From: Alistipes sp.
GTDB lineage: Bacteria; Bacteroidota; Bacteroidia; Bacteroidales; Rikenellaceae
NCBI GenBank assembly: GCA_020026375.1
Contig: JAHHQN010000025.1
Coordinates: 1-33,593, forward strand
Length of the DNA stretch: 33,593 bases
Reading direction: 5' to 3'
Shown here: one piece after another, positions 9,277 through 17,138 of the stretch
Numbering within the stretch: position 1 is the stretch's first letter
Layout of the letters: the number at the start of each line of letters is the position of its first letter
Notes under the pieces: model-generated
Told to the model about the DNA's origin: nothing
Seen by the model: the letters and a program-made list of their open reading frames with translations, nothing else
Database searches by the model: none
Position numbers and translations under genes: made by a program

Positions 9277-10746
9277 ATGAAGAAAGAACTGTTGGCTCTT
9301 GGTGGTGCGTTGCTGTTGTGCGGAGGTTGCAAGACCTCGCAGCCGACGACTGTCGACCCGCTGCCCCGGGAGCAGATATCGCGTTTCACCTCCAGCAATC
9401 GAGAGTTGGAACACGCCTACGAGTGGGCGCGCGGTATGGCACTCTCCTATGTCCACGACGGTGAAGACCCCGTGGGATGCTGGTATGAGGCGGCATTGCC
9501 CCTGCGCGAGGCATTCTGCATGCGCGATGTGTCGCATCAGAGTGTGGGAGCGCATATTCTGGGGTTGCAGCGTCACAACAAGAATATGATGCAACGCTTT
9601 GCCGAGAATATTTCGGAGAGCAAGGACTGGTGTACCTATTGGGAAATCAACCGCCATAACCGTCCCGCTCCGGCGGATTACGACAACGACGACGAATTCT
9701 GGTACAATCTCAACGCCAATTTCGATGTCATGTTCGCCTGTCAGAAGATGTACGACTGGACGGCCGACGACGATTACCTCACCGGGGAGCATCTGCGTCG
9801 TTTCTACGAGTTGTCGGTTGAGGAGTATGCCGCACGGTGGATGTTGCGTCCCGACGAGATTATGGAGCGTCCCCGATATATGAACTGCCCCGAGAATTTC
9901 GACCCCTCGAAGAACTTTCACACCTGCCGCGGTCTGGGTTCCTATGTCGAGAATTTCAGGGATTTGACGGTGGGTGTCGACTTGGTGGCGGCGCTTTACG
10001 CCGGCTATAACGCCTATGCCCGAATGAACGAGACGCTCGGCCGCATGGACGAGGCCCGCAAGTATTCCGGGGTGGCGGAGCGTTACCGCGACCTGCTGGA
10101 GACCCGCTGGTGGGACGCCAGGGCGGAGCGTTACTGTTCGTTTTGGACGGCTTCGCGTCAGTTCCATGTGGGCGAGGGCGCACCGCTGGTGTTGTGGTTC
10201 GGGGCGACGGAGAATCCCGACCGTATCCGTGCCACGGTGAAGACCATTCTGGACAGAAAATGGAATGTCGAGAACCTCTCTTCGTTCCCCATGCTGTTCT
10301 ACCGTCTGGGCTACAACCGCGAGGCGTTGGAGTGCCTTCTCGAATTGCCGTCGATGCCCCGTGCCGAATATCCCGAGGTGTCGTACGGTGTGGTTGAGGG
10401 GGTGGTCTCGGGAGTGATGGGTCTGCTGCCCAATGCCCGCGAGATGAAGGTGGTCACCCTCTCGCGCCTGCCCGATGCCGAAACCACGGCCACGGTGGAG
10501 AATGTGCCGGTCTTCGGCGGCTATGTGTCGCTGTCGCACATCGGACATTCGCAAAGTGTGCTGACCAACAATACGGGACGCGAGGTGACATGGGAAGCCC
10601 GTTTCGCCGGAGCGTCCGAATTTTTGGAGGTCGACGGTGTCAAGGTCACCCCTCTGCTTGAGGAGGACGCAATGGGCGGGCGTTTCTCGACCCTGCGCCT
10701 CAAATTGAAACAGGGGCAGACAATTTGTGTGAAAGCTTCGGCTTAG
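9277..10746 (+). CDS. Predicted lipoprotein with six-hairpin glycosidase-like fold, unknown family
   Basis: The 489-residue protein has a signal peptide with Cys18 (LLLCGGC). The lipobox is slightly atypical, with Cys at -3. No acidic residues follow the Cys (KTSQP), so inner-leaflet or periplasmic retention is more likely than surface export. The body is rich in aromatic and acidic residues and looks like an alpha/alpha toroid. The most striking motif is WYEAALPLREAFCMRDVSHQ (residues about 68-87), followed by YDNDDEFWYNLNANFD. Both are candidates for the active site. The C-terminus (about 390-489) looks like a beta domain. It begins 5 nt after the preceding enzyme gene, so the pair is translationally close and probably acts together. 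The fold assignment is by overall look and the exact function is unknown. Confidence 0.6.
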   Translation: MKKELLALGGALLLCGGCKTSQPTTVDPLPREQISRFTSSNRELEHAYEWARGMALSYVHDGEDPVGCWYEAALPLREAFCMRDVSHQSVGAHILGLQRHNKNMMQRFAENISESKDWCTYWEINRHNRPAPADYDNDDEFWYNLNANFDVMFACQKMYDWTADDDYLTGEHLRRFYELSVEEYAARWMLRPDEIMERPRYMNCPENFDPSKNFHTCRGLGSYVENFRDLTVGVDLVAALYAGYNAYARMNETLGRMDEARKYSGVAERYRDLLETRWWDARAERYCSFWTASRQFHVGEGAPLVLWFGATENPDRIRATVKTILDRKWNVENLSSFPMLFYRLGYNREALECLLELPSMPRAEYPEVSYGVVEGVVSGVMGLLPNAREMKVVTLSRLPDAETTATVENVPVFGGYVSLSHIGHSQSVLTNNTGREVTWEARFAGASEFLEVDGVKVTPLLEEDAMGGRFSTLRLKLKQGQTICVKASA

Positions 10747-10769
10747 GTGTATTATTATTGGTTAAGGTG

Positions 10770-10809
10770 GCGGTGCTGTCGGATTGGGTTTCGGCAGCAC
10801 CGCTTTTTT
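10770..10809 (+). terminator. Rho-independent terminator closing the PUL enzyme genes
   Basis: GCGGTGCTG (10770-10778) pairs perfectly with CAGCACCGC (10795-10803), extended by three further pairs including a wobble, and is followed by T6 (10804-10809). It separates the enzyme genes from the HTCS gene, which has its own promoter downstream. Confidence 0.85.
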
Positions 10810-10854
10810 CGGAAAGTGCCGTCGCGATTTCTGGTGTGTGACGGAAATAATTCG

Positions 10855-10862
10855 TACATTTG
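10855..10862 (+). promoter_or_regulatory. -7 promoter element of the HTCS gene
   Basis: TACATTTG is an exact match to the Bacteroidota -7 consensus TAnnTTTG. It lies just after the upstream terminator and 25 nt before the ATG at 10888. The -33 region has no clear TTTG. The position implies independent, probably constitutive, transcription of the regulator. Confidence 0.55.
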
Positions 10863-10887
10863 TATATACCTACGAGACTACTTGCCT

Positions 10888-13800
10888 ATGAAACATAAAC
10901 TACTTCTGTTGTCGCTGCTTCTTTTGTGGGGGGCGGTACAGATGGTGTGTGCCGCGCCCGTGAAATATTACACCATCAACGAGGGTATGGCCAATAACGC
11001 CGTCTATTCCATCATTCAGGACACCAAGGGGCGCATGTGGTTCGGCACGATTGACGGACTGCACAGCTTCGACGGAACCAATATTCGCGTGTGGCGCGAC
11101 AAGAGTGTGCCCTCGCTCGGTTCGATTGTCTATACCATTCACGAGGACGACCACCGTCGGCTGTGGCTGGGTACCAATCAGGGACTGGCGGTGTTTGACC
11201 TGCGCACCGAGAAATTCTGGCCGGGCAACCGTCTGCCCGACATGGGCATCGACATCAAATCGTGGGTCTGCTCCATCATGCAGGATCGTGAGGGGGAACT
11301 GTGGGTGACGACCATGGGGCAGGGTATCTTCCGCTTCAACCCCTCCACGGGGCAGGTGCGTCAGTATCTGGGCATGGCCAAAACCAACTCCGACAGTGTG
11401 ACCTCCATTCTCGAAGACCACGCGGGCGAAATCTGGACCGTGTCGGCAGCCGACGGTGTGGCGCGTTTCGACCGTAAAAGGGATATCTTTGTCCGTCAGT
11501 CGGGGAAAGAGTTTGTCGGCAACCAGACAATATTTGAGGATTCGCAGCACAACCTCTGGGTGGGTTCGACGAGACACGGATTGCTGCGCTTCGACCGCCG
11601 TACCTCCACACTCGAACAGGTGTTGAAACCCTTTGAGAAGAAGCGTCCCTTCCAGATTGTGAAAATCGTGGAGTGGCAGCCCGGCGAGTTGATGCTGGCC
11701 TCCGACGAGGGGCTGACCGTCTACCATATCGCATCGGGCAAGTGTACCCGCTATGATGATGACAATAACCTGGAAATCAACGATAAGTATATCCACTCGC
11801 TGTGTGTCGATCGTGAGGGTGCGCTGTGGGTCGGCACCTATTTCGGCGGCGTGAACTACATCGCGCCGCGCAACAACCATATCCGTCACTACTGCTCCGA
11901 GAATACCGATATGGACGCGCGAATTATCGGTGTCTTTGCCCATGCCGACCACGGAAATCTGTGGCTGGGTACCGACGATGCCGGCTTCTTCTATTGGGAC
12001 AGGGCCCGCAACCGTTTCAAGTCGTTTCGGCCCGATGCCTCGTCGATGAGTCCCACCTACAAGAATATCCATGCCCTGTTGCAGGACGGCGACCGTCTTT
12101 TTGTGGGCATGTATGTGGGAGGTCTCGATATTCTCGACCTCAAGCGCGGCACGATGCGCAACTATCAGGGGAACTCCTCTTCGCGCTCGCTCTACACCAA
12201 CCACATCTATTCGCTCTACAAGGACAGCTACGGCAGGATATGGATTGGCACTACGGGCGGTCTGAACCGCTACAATCCCGTGACGGACGATTTCGACCGC
12301 ATCTATGAGGTCTCGCAGGTCAATGTCACCGACATCATGGAGGACAGCTCGGGGGCGTTGTGGGCCTGCACGTCGAATCGGGGTGTCTTCCGTCTCGACC
12401 GTGCCACACAGAAATGGCAACACTTCTTCCACTCGACCAGGGATTCGCTCTCCACGATGCCCTCCAACCAGGTGCAGACCATTGCGCAGGACGATTCGGG
12501 GGATATATGGCTGGGTACCAACGGCGACGGACTGCTCCGTTTCGACAGTGCCGGCCGGCGTTTTGTCACCGTGCCGTTGTCGTCGGAGATTCGTGTGATT
12601 CAGAAACTCATCGCGCAGGGCGGCGGCCTGTGGTTGTCGACCGCCAACGGACTCTACGAATACGACTTGAGCAGTGGCGTGCTGCACACCTACAACAAGG
12701 ACGACGGATTGCAGGACAACTATTTCCTTCCCAATTCGGGTATCCGTCTCTCCGACGGCACGCTGCTCTTCGGCGGCATCAACGGTTTCAACGAGATTCA
12801 CCCCACACGGCTGGGCAACCGCAACCGCAAGCCCGAAGTGTTGCTCTCCGATTTCAGACTCTTCAACAGGCCTGTCGATATCGGTAGTGACGACTCTCCG
12901 TTGAGCGAGTCGATTACCTATGCCGAGAAACTGGTGCTGGACAGCAAACAGTCGGTCTTCAGCTTCTCGGTCAATGCCCTCAACTACGGCAATGCGTCGA
13001 AGACCCGCTACCGCTACAAGATGGAGGGACTCAACGAGGAGTGGATCGAGACCCGTCGACCGCCGTCGATTATGTATGTCCGCATACCTTCGGGCAGCTA
13101 TACCTTCCGGGTGTCGGTGTCGACGGGCGACGGCATCTGGTATGAGGACATCAAGACGCTGCCTGTCGAGATTCTGCCGCCCTGGTGGGCGTCGTGGTGG
13201 GCGATAGCGGGGTATGTGGTGCTGCTGGCAGGAGGACTTTGCTGTGTCTTCGTGAGAATGAACCGCCGCCACCGGAAGAGGATTGCCTACCTCTCGATGG
13301 AGAAGGACCGCGAAATCTACCGCAGCAAGATGGAGTTCTTTACGCTGATGATTCACGAAATCCGTACACCGCTGACGCTGATACTCGCGCCGCTCGACAA
13401 CATCATGCGCACGAAGCAGACCATTGCCGAGGCGCAGCCCGAATTGCAGATAATCGAGCGCAACGGCAAACGCCTGTTGTCGCTGGTCAACCAGCTGATG
13501 GATTTTCGTAAGGTGGAGAGCCACGGCATGGATATCCGCCTGCAACCCACCGACATCAAGTCGCTGCTCATCGGCCAGTGCCAGCAGTTTGCCGTGTCGG
13601 CATCGCTGAAGAACATCACTCTTGTGACGGAGTTGCTCGGCGAGGAGGCCTATGCCAATGTCGATGCCGAGGCCTTTACCAAGGTGGTGAGCAATCTGTT
13701 GTCCAACTCGCTGAAGTTCACCTCCACCCATATCTGGGTGACGCTCGCCGCCACTCCCGACGACGAGTTGAAGCTCACGGTCAGGGACAACGGTGTGGGA

Positions 13801-14838
13801 ATATCGCCCGACGACCAGCAGAAGATTTTCCGACCGTTCTATCAGGTGAACCGTCCGGCGGATAATGTGGGTACGGGAATCGGCCTGCTGCTGGTGAAGA
13901 AGATGGTCGACCTGATGTCGGGTACCTTGCAGCTGGAGAGCCGTCTGGGCATGGGTACTTCGTTCTCGGTCAGTTTCAAACGCTGCGCAGCCCCGACCGT
14001 GACGACGGAGGCTGCCGCCGAAGAGATGAGTGTCGGCGAAGAGGTGTCGGCACCCGTTGAGGCGGAGCGCAAGGAGCATACCATTGTGGTTGTGGACGAC
14101 AATGCCGATTTGCAGGAGTACCTCAGGGTGCTGTTGGGCGACCTCTACACGGTGGTCTGCACGGGCAACGGCGAGGAGGCCCTCAAGGTGCTGGCCGCGC
14201 AACCGGCCGATTTGGTGATTTCCGATGTGATGATGCCCGTAATGGACGGTATCGAGCTGTGCCGGCGGTTGAAGAACGATATACGGTTCAGTCACCTGCC
14301 TGTGATTCTGCTTACGGCCAAAGTCTCTGTCGACAGCAAGGTGGAGGGACTGGAGTGTGGTGCGGATTTCTACATCGAGAAGCCTTTTTCGTCGGAGGTG
14401 CTGCGTGCGCAGATCGCCAGCATCTTCACCAACAGGGAGCATATCCGCGGTTGCTTCCAGTCCGATTTGAAGATGTCGCCGGCTACGGATTCGCTCTCGC
14501 GTCTCGATGCGGAGTTCTTCGAACGGGTCTCGGCCTCGATTCTGGAACATCTTTCCCACCCCGACTTCGGAGTGGAGGAGCTGGCGCGTGAGGCGGGCAT
14601 CTCGCGTTCGGGTCTGTTTGCCAAGATGAAGACCGTGTCGGGCATGACCCCCAACGAATATATCCGTCTGATTCGCCTGAAACGTGCCGCGGAGCTGCTC
14701 TCCGACGACAACGGCCGTTCGGTCAGCGAAATATGCTTCTGTGTGGGCTTCTCCTCGCCGTCGTACTTTGCCAAATGTTTCCAGCAGCAGTATGGCGTTT
14801 CGCCCACCGATTTCAGGAAAAAATGTGGGGCGGAGTAG
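10888..14838 (+). CDS. Hybrid two-component system regulator (HTCS) of the PUL
   Basis: The start is set at ATG 10888 because it follows the promoter and begins a signal peptide (MKHKLLLLSLLLLWG...CA). Upstream in-frame sequence starts with GTG and overlaps the terminator. The 1316 residues are laid out as follows: two periplasmic Reg_prop beta-propellers (about 25-650, repeated MWFGTIDGLHSFD, LWLGTNQGL, IWIGTTGGLNRY), a Y_Y_Y domain (about 695-763), one membrane segment (about 766-790), a HisKA with phospho-acceptor His823 (MIHEIRTPL), a HATPase (DNGVGI, GTGIGLLLVKK), a receiver with Asp1113 (ISDVMMPVMDG), and an AraC-type HTH at the C-terminus. HTCSs sense an oligosaccharide released in the periplasm and activate the adjacent susCD operon. 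All catalytic motifs look intact. Confidence 0.96.
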   Translation: MKHKLLLLSLLLLWGAVQMVCAAPVKYYTINEGMANNAVYSIIQDTKGRMWFGTIDGLHSFDGTNIRVWRDKSVPSLGSIVYTIHEDDHRRLWLGTNQGLAVFDLRTEKFWPGNRLPDMGIDIKSWVCSIMQDREGELWVTTMGQGIFRFNPSTGQVRQYLGMAKTNSDSVTSILEDHAGEIWTVSAADGVARFDRKRDIFVRQSGKEFVGNQTIFEDSQHNLWVGSTRHGLLRFDRRTSTLEQVLKPFEKKRPFQIVKIVEWQPGELMLASDEGLTVYHIASGKCTRYDDDNNLEINDKYIHSLCVDREGALWVGTYFGGVNYIAPRNNHIRHYCSENTDMDARIIGVFAHADHGNLWLGTDDAGFFYWDRARNRFKSFRPDASSMSPTYKNIHALLQDGDRLFVGMYVGGLDILDLKRGTMRNYQGNSSSRSLYTNHIYSLYKDSYGRIWIGTTGGLNRYNPVTDDFDRIYEVSQVNVTDIMEDSSGALWACTSNRGVFRLDRATQKWQHFFHSTRDSLSTMPSNQVQTIAQDDSGDIWLGTNGDGLLRFDSAGRRFVTVPLSSEIRVIQKLIAQGGGLWLSTANGLYEYDLSSGVLHTYNKDDGLQDNYFLPNSGIRLSDGTLLFGGINGFNEIHPTRLGNRNRKPEVLLSDFRLFNRPVDIGSDDSPLSESITYAEKLVLDSKQSVFSFSVNALNYGNASKTRYRYKMEGLNEEWIETRRPPSIMYVRIPSGSYTFRVSVSTGDGIWYEDIKTLPVEILPPWWASWWAIAGYVVLLAGGLCCVFVRMNRRHRKRIAYLSMEKDREIYRSKMEFFTLMIHEIRTPLTLILAPLDNIMRTKQTIAEAQPELQIIERNGKRLLSLVNQLMDFRKVESHGMDIRLQPTDIKSLLIGQCQQFAVSASLKNITLVTELLGEEAYANVDAEAFTKVVSNLLSNSLKFTSTHIWVTLAATPDDELKLTVRDNGVGISPDDQQKIFRPFYQVNRPADNVGTGIGLLLVKKMVDLMSGTLQLESRLGMGTSFSVSFKRCAAPTVTTEAAAEEMSVGEEVSAPVEAERKEHTIVVVDDNADLQEYLRVLLGDLYTVVCTGNGEEALKVLAAQPADLVISDVMMPVMDGIELCRRLKNDIRFSHLPVILLTAKVSVDSKVEGLECGADFYIEKPFSSEVLRAQIASIFTNREHIRGCFQSDLKMSPATDSLSRLDAEFFERVSASILEHLSHPDFGVEELAREAGISRSGLFAKMKTVSGMTPNEYIRLIRLKRAAELLSDDNGRSVSEICFCVGFSSPSYFAKCFQQQYGVSPTDFRKKCGAE

Positions 14839-14865
14839 TGCCTCATTACGATATATATGCAGTCC

Positions 14866-14895
14866 CTGCCCCGAAAGTCCGTGCTTTCGGGGCAG
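14866..14895 (+). terminator. 12-bp perfect hairpin after the HTCS gene, no T-tract
   Basis: CTGCCCCGAAAG (14866-14877) pairs exactly with CTTTCGGGGCAG (14884-14895) around a 6-nt loop, 27 nt after the HTCS stop. No T-run follows. It may be a terminator variant or a 3'-end stabiliser. Confidence 0.45.
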
Positions 14896-15014
14896 TGCCG
14901 TATTGTGGAGAGGCTTCTTCGCGAGGGGGGCGTAGGATGTTGTGAAGGGGGGCGGAGTTCTGAAAATATTTCATGAAAATGGGCCGTGTGTGGGGCGTTG
15001 TCATAAAAAAAAGC

Positions 15015-15022
15015 TATCTTTG
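15015..15022 (+). promoter_or_regulatory. -7 promoter element of the B12 locus
   Basis: TATCTTTG is an exact match to TAnnTTTG and is placed so that transcription would start right at the 5' strand of riboswitch helix P1 (15027). A TTG at 14998-15000 is the only -33 candidate, at an unusually short spacing of 14 nt. Confidence 0.6.
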
Positions 15023-15026
15023 CGGT

Positions 15027-15200
15027 GGAAGGTTTTCCCGACGACGGCTGTCGTGGGAATGAAAAGGGAATCCGTGTGAAAATCCGGAACAGTACTCGCT
15101 GCTGTAAGTTTCTCCAACAAGCGTCTGCGCCTCTTGGCCACTGACCCCTCGGGGTCGGGAAGGCCCGACAGACGGAAACAAGTCAGAAGACCTGCCTTCC
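15027..15200 (+). promoter_or_regulatory. Cobalamin riboswitch (aptamer)
   Basis: Diagnostic conserved segments appear in order: AAAGGGAATCCGTGTGAAAATCCGG (about 15063-15088, a longer stretch whose key parts are GGGAA and GTGAAAATCC), GCTGCTGTAA (15099-15108), GCCACTG (15137-15143), a GACCCC/GGGGTC hairpin (15143-15156), GGGAAGGC (15157-15164), and the B12-box AGTCAGAAGACCTGCC (15181-15196). Helix P1 is GGAAGG (15027-15032) with CCTTCC (15195-15200). Binding of cobalamin to this class normally lowers expression of the downstream uptake genes, which here encode BtuG- and BtuB-like proteins. Confidence 0.95.
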
Positions 15201-15380
15201 CGGTTCTGAATGGGATACCTGCGGGATTACAGGTGGTGACCGGACAGCTTCTGACCGACAAACGGTGTACCCCGACACAGGCACGAGGGACATCGGCCCG
15301 TCGAATCATCTCCCCGCTCGGCTTGTATCTTCGACTTCAGGGACCACAACGCAATGTGTGGATTAATTTATTGTGAAGAT
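15201..15380 (+). promoter_or_regulatory. Leader after the aptamer; probable expression platform
   Basis: A compound hairpin spans 15200-15243 (CCGGT/ACCGG outside, ACCTG/CAGGT inside). It is followed by CTTCTGAC (15248-15255), which is perfectly complementary to GTCAGAAG (15182-15189) within the conserved B12 box. These two structures could be mutually exclusive with the folded aptamer. A further weak 6-bp hairpin (15300-15305 with 15330-15335) lies nearer the start codon. No T-tract terminator was seen here, so translational or other control is possible. Confidence 0.45.
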
Positions 15381-17072
15381 ATGAAGAAACTCTTTTTTGT
15401 ATTGGGTCTTGTGTCCATCCTGCTGTCGGCGTGCAGCAGCAGCGACGACATGCCCGAAGCATCGGTTCCCGAGATAACGCTCGACAGCGAAACGGGAATC
15501 TATACCGTCAAGACGGGCCGTCAGCTGACCATTGCCCCCACCTACCGCCATGTGGGCGAAGCCACCGTCTATGTGTGGACCGTCGAGGGTGTTGAGGTGT
15601 GCCGTACCCCCTCCTATACCTTCGAGAGCGAGACGCCTGGTGAGGTGTTCGTCGACTTGAAGGTGTCGAACGGCGGCGGCCGCTCCGCACAGGAGGAGTT
15701 GCGTATCGACGTGGTGGAGGCCGAGGTGCCGGTCATCTCCTATCCCGAGGCCGAGAAGGGTTTCACCGTGGTGGTGAACAGCGACCTGATGCTGACCCCC
15801 GATGTGGCGAAGACCTCCGTCGAGACCACCTATGCGTGGTCTGTCGACGGCGAGAAGGTCTCCTCGGAGAAGGACTACACCTTCCGCCCCGGGCGCGAGG
15901 CCACCTACCGACTCAAGTTCGAGACCCGCAACGAGGACGGCAGCGATACCCTCGAGTTCGAGGTGAGGGCCTGCGCGGCGGAGAATATGCCCCTGAAGTG
16001 GGTGTTCGACCGTAAGGATTACAACCTCTCGTCGGGACGTAAGATTCGTCTGGCCCCCTGCGTGGTGGAGAATGCCTCGTCGGGTGTCTACACCTGGACG
16101 GTCAACGGCACCGAGAAGCAGCAGGGCAGCGACATGGCCTATGTCTTTGCCGAGACTGCGGAGGGCAGCTACCGTGTGGAGGTGACACTGACACAGGGCG
16201 ACCGCCGTCTGAGCGAGCTGCTCACCGTCAACGTATGCCCCAAAGAGGGTACTTTCCGCCGCACGGCTTCGGCAGCCAGCCGTGCCGACTTCGACAAGGT
16301 CTACTCCTTCCTGCCGGCACCGGGACAGTTCATCAACGAGGGATATTCGTGTGCGACGGCCGAGGAGGCTGCCGCCAAGGCCGGAGAGTTGCTCCGTGCC
16401 GAAAAATATGTGTCGCTGGGCAGCTTCGGCGGTGAGGTGGTCGTAGGCTTCGACCACAGCGTAGAGAACGGCGGTGATTATGATTTTATGGTTCGCGGCA
16501 ACTCGTTCGAGGGCAGTTCCGAGCCGGGTATCGTGTGGGTGATGCAGGACGAGAACGGCGACGGCAAGCCCAATGACACGTGGTATGAGCTGAAGGGTTC
16601 GGAGTACGGCAAACCCGAGACGATGCAGGACTATGCGGTGACCTATTTCCGCCCCAGAGCCGCAAAGATGGACGTGCAGTGGGTCGACAACCGCGGCAAC
16701 CGCGGACAGGTGAAGTATATGGGCGAGTTCCACCGTCAGGACTCATACTACCCCGAGTGGGTCGAGGGCGACAGCTACACGCTGCGCGGCACCTGTCTTG
16801 CACCGCGCAACCATGTCGAGAACGGCATCTGGATCAACGGTGCCTACGATTGGGGCTATGCCGACAACGCCTCGACGACGGATATGGCGGAGGGCCGGAA
16901 GGGGTGCAATCGCTTCCGTATTTCCGACGCGGTGACCTTCGACGGTCGTCCGGCACAGTTGCAGTATATCGACTTTGTGAAGGTGCAGTGCGGTGTGAAT
17001 GCCCGCAGCGGCCAGATTGGCGAAATATCGACCGAGGTGGTCGGTTTCACTGACTGTCACCTTACGAAATAA
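15381..17072 (+). CDS. PKD/Ig-repeat surface lipoprotein of the B12 locus
   Basis: ATG 15381 is chosen over an in-frame ATG at 15354 because it starts a clean lipoprotein signal peptide with Cys18 (ILLSAC). The following SSSDD matches a surface-export signal. Of 563 residues, about 28-290 form three PKD/Ig-like beta domains with recurring YxWxVxG motifs (VYVWTVEG, TYAWSVDG, VYTWTVNG). The C-terminal part (about 295-563) is a distinct beta-rich domain. It has GGEVVVGFDHSVEN, GNSFEGSSEPGIVWVM and a calcium-loop-like DENGDGKPND (Asp390 onward). It is the first gene under the cobalamin riboswitch and precedes btuG/btuB-like genes, so a role in capturing corrinoids or assisting BtuG is inferred. 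I do not recognise a characterised homologue with certainty. Confidence 0.75.
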   Translation: MKKLFFVLGLVSILLSACSSSDDMPEASVPEITLDSETGIYTVKTGRQLTIAPTYRHVGEATVYVWTVEGVEVCRTPSYTFESETPGEVFVDLKVSNGGGRSAQEELRIDVVEAEVPVISYPEAEKGFTVVVNSDLMLTPDVAKTSVETTYAWSVDGEKVSSEKDYTFRPGREATYRLKFETRNEDGSDTLEFEVRACAAENMPLKWVFDRKDYNLSSGRKIRLAPCVVENASSGVYTWTVNGTEKQQGSDMAYVFAETAEGSYRVEVTLTQGDRRLSELLTVNVCPKEGTFRRTASAASRADFDKVYSFLPAPGQFINEGYSCATAEEAAAKAGELLRAEKYVSLGSFGGEVVVGFDHSVENGGDYDFMVRGNSFEGSSEPGIVWVMQDENGDGKPNDTWYELKGSEYGKPETMQDYAVTYFRPRAAKMDVQWVDNRGNRGQVKYMGEFHRQDSYYPEWVEGDSYTLRGTCLAPRNHVENGIWINGAYDWGYADNASTTDMAEGRKGCNRFRISDAVTFDGRPAQLQYIDFVKVQCGVNARSGQIGEISTEVVGFTDCHLTK

Positions 17073-17081
17073 ACCTACCAC

Positions 17082-17130
17082 GATGAAGAGTGCCGCGCTC
17101 CCCTGCGGAGGGCATTCTTCATCTTTTTTT
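17082..17130 (+). terminator. Terminator-like hairpin between the PKD lipoprotein gene and btuG
   Basis: GATGAAGAGTGCC (17082-17094) pairs with GGCATTCTTCATC (17111-17123), 13 pairs with one G-T wobble, followed directly by T7 (17124-17130). It starts 9 nt after the upstream stop codon and ends 8 nt before the btuG-like ATG. No promoter was seen after it, so it probably acts as a partial terminator within the operon. Confidence 0.75.
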
Positions 17131-17138
17131 GTCTGCTT

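Noticed and set aside
10747..10887. GTG start extending the HTCS by 47 residues
   Set aside because: The extension overlaps a strong terminator and the -7 promoter element. ATG 10888 starts a proper signal peptide.
10900..14559. A 1219-codon open frame antisense to the HTCS gene, and similar long antisense frames opposite GH97, SusC, SusD and the enzyme genes
   Set aside because: The proteins are low-complexity, His/Val/Arg/Leu-rich with no signal or domain, and arise from codon bias in the GC-rich genes on the other strand, which have clear domain content.
15354..15380. ATG 15354 as start of the PKD lipoprotein
   Set aside because: It would add a nine-residue polar extension before a standard lipoprotein signal peptide. 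ATG 15381 fits better.
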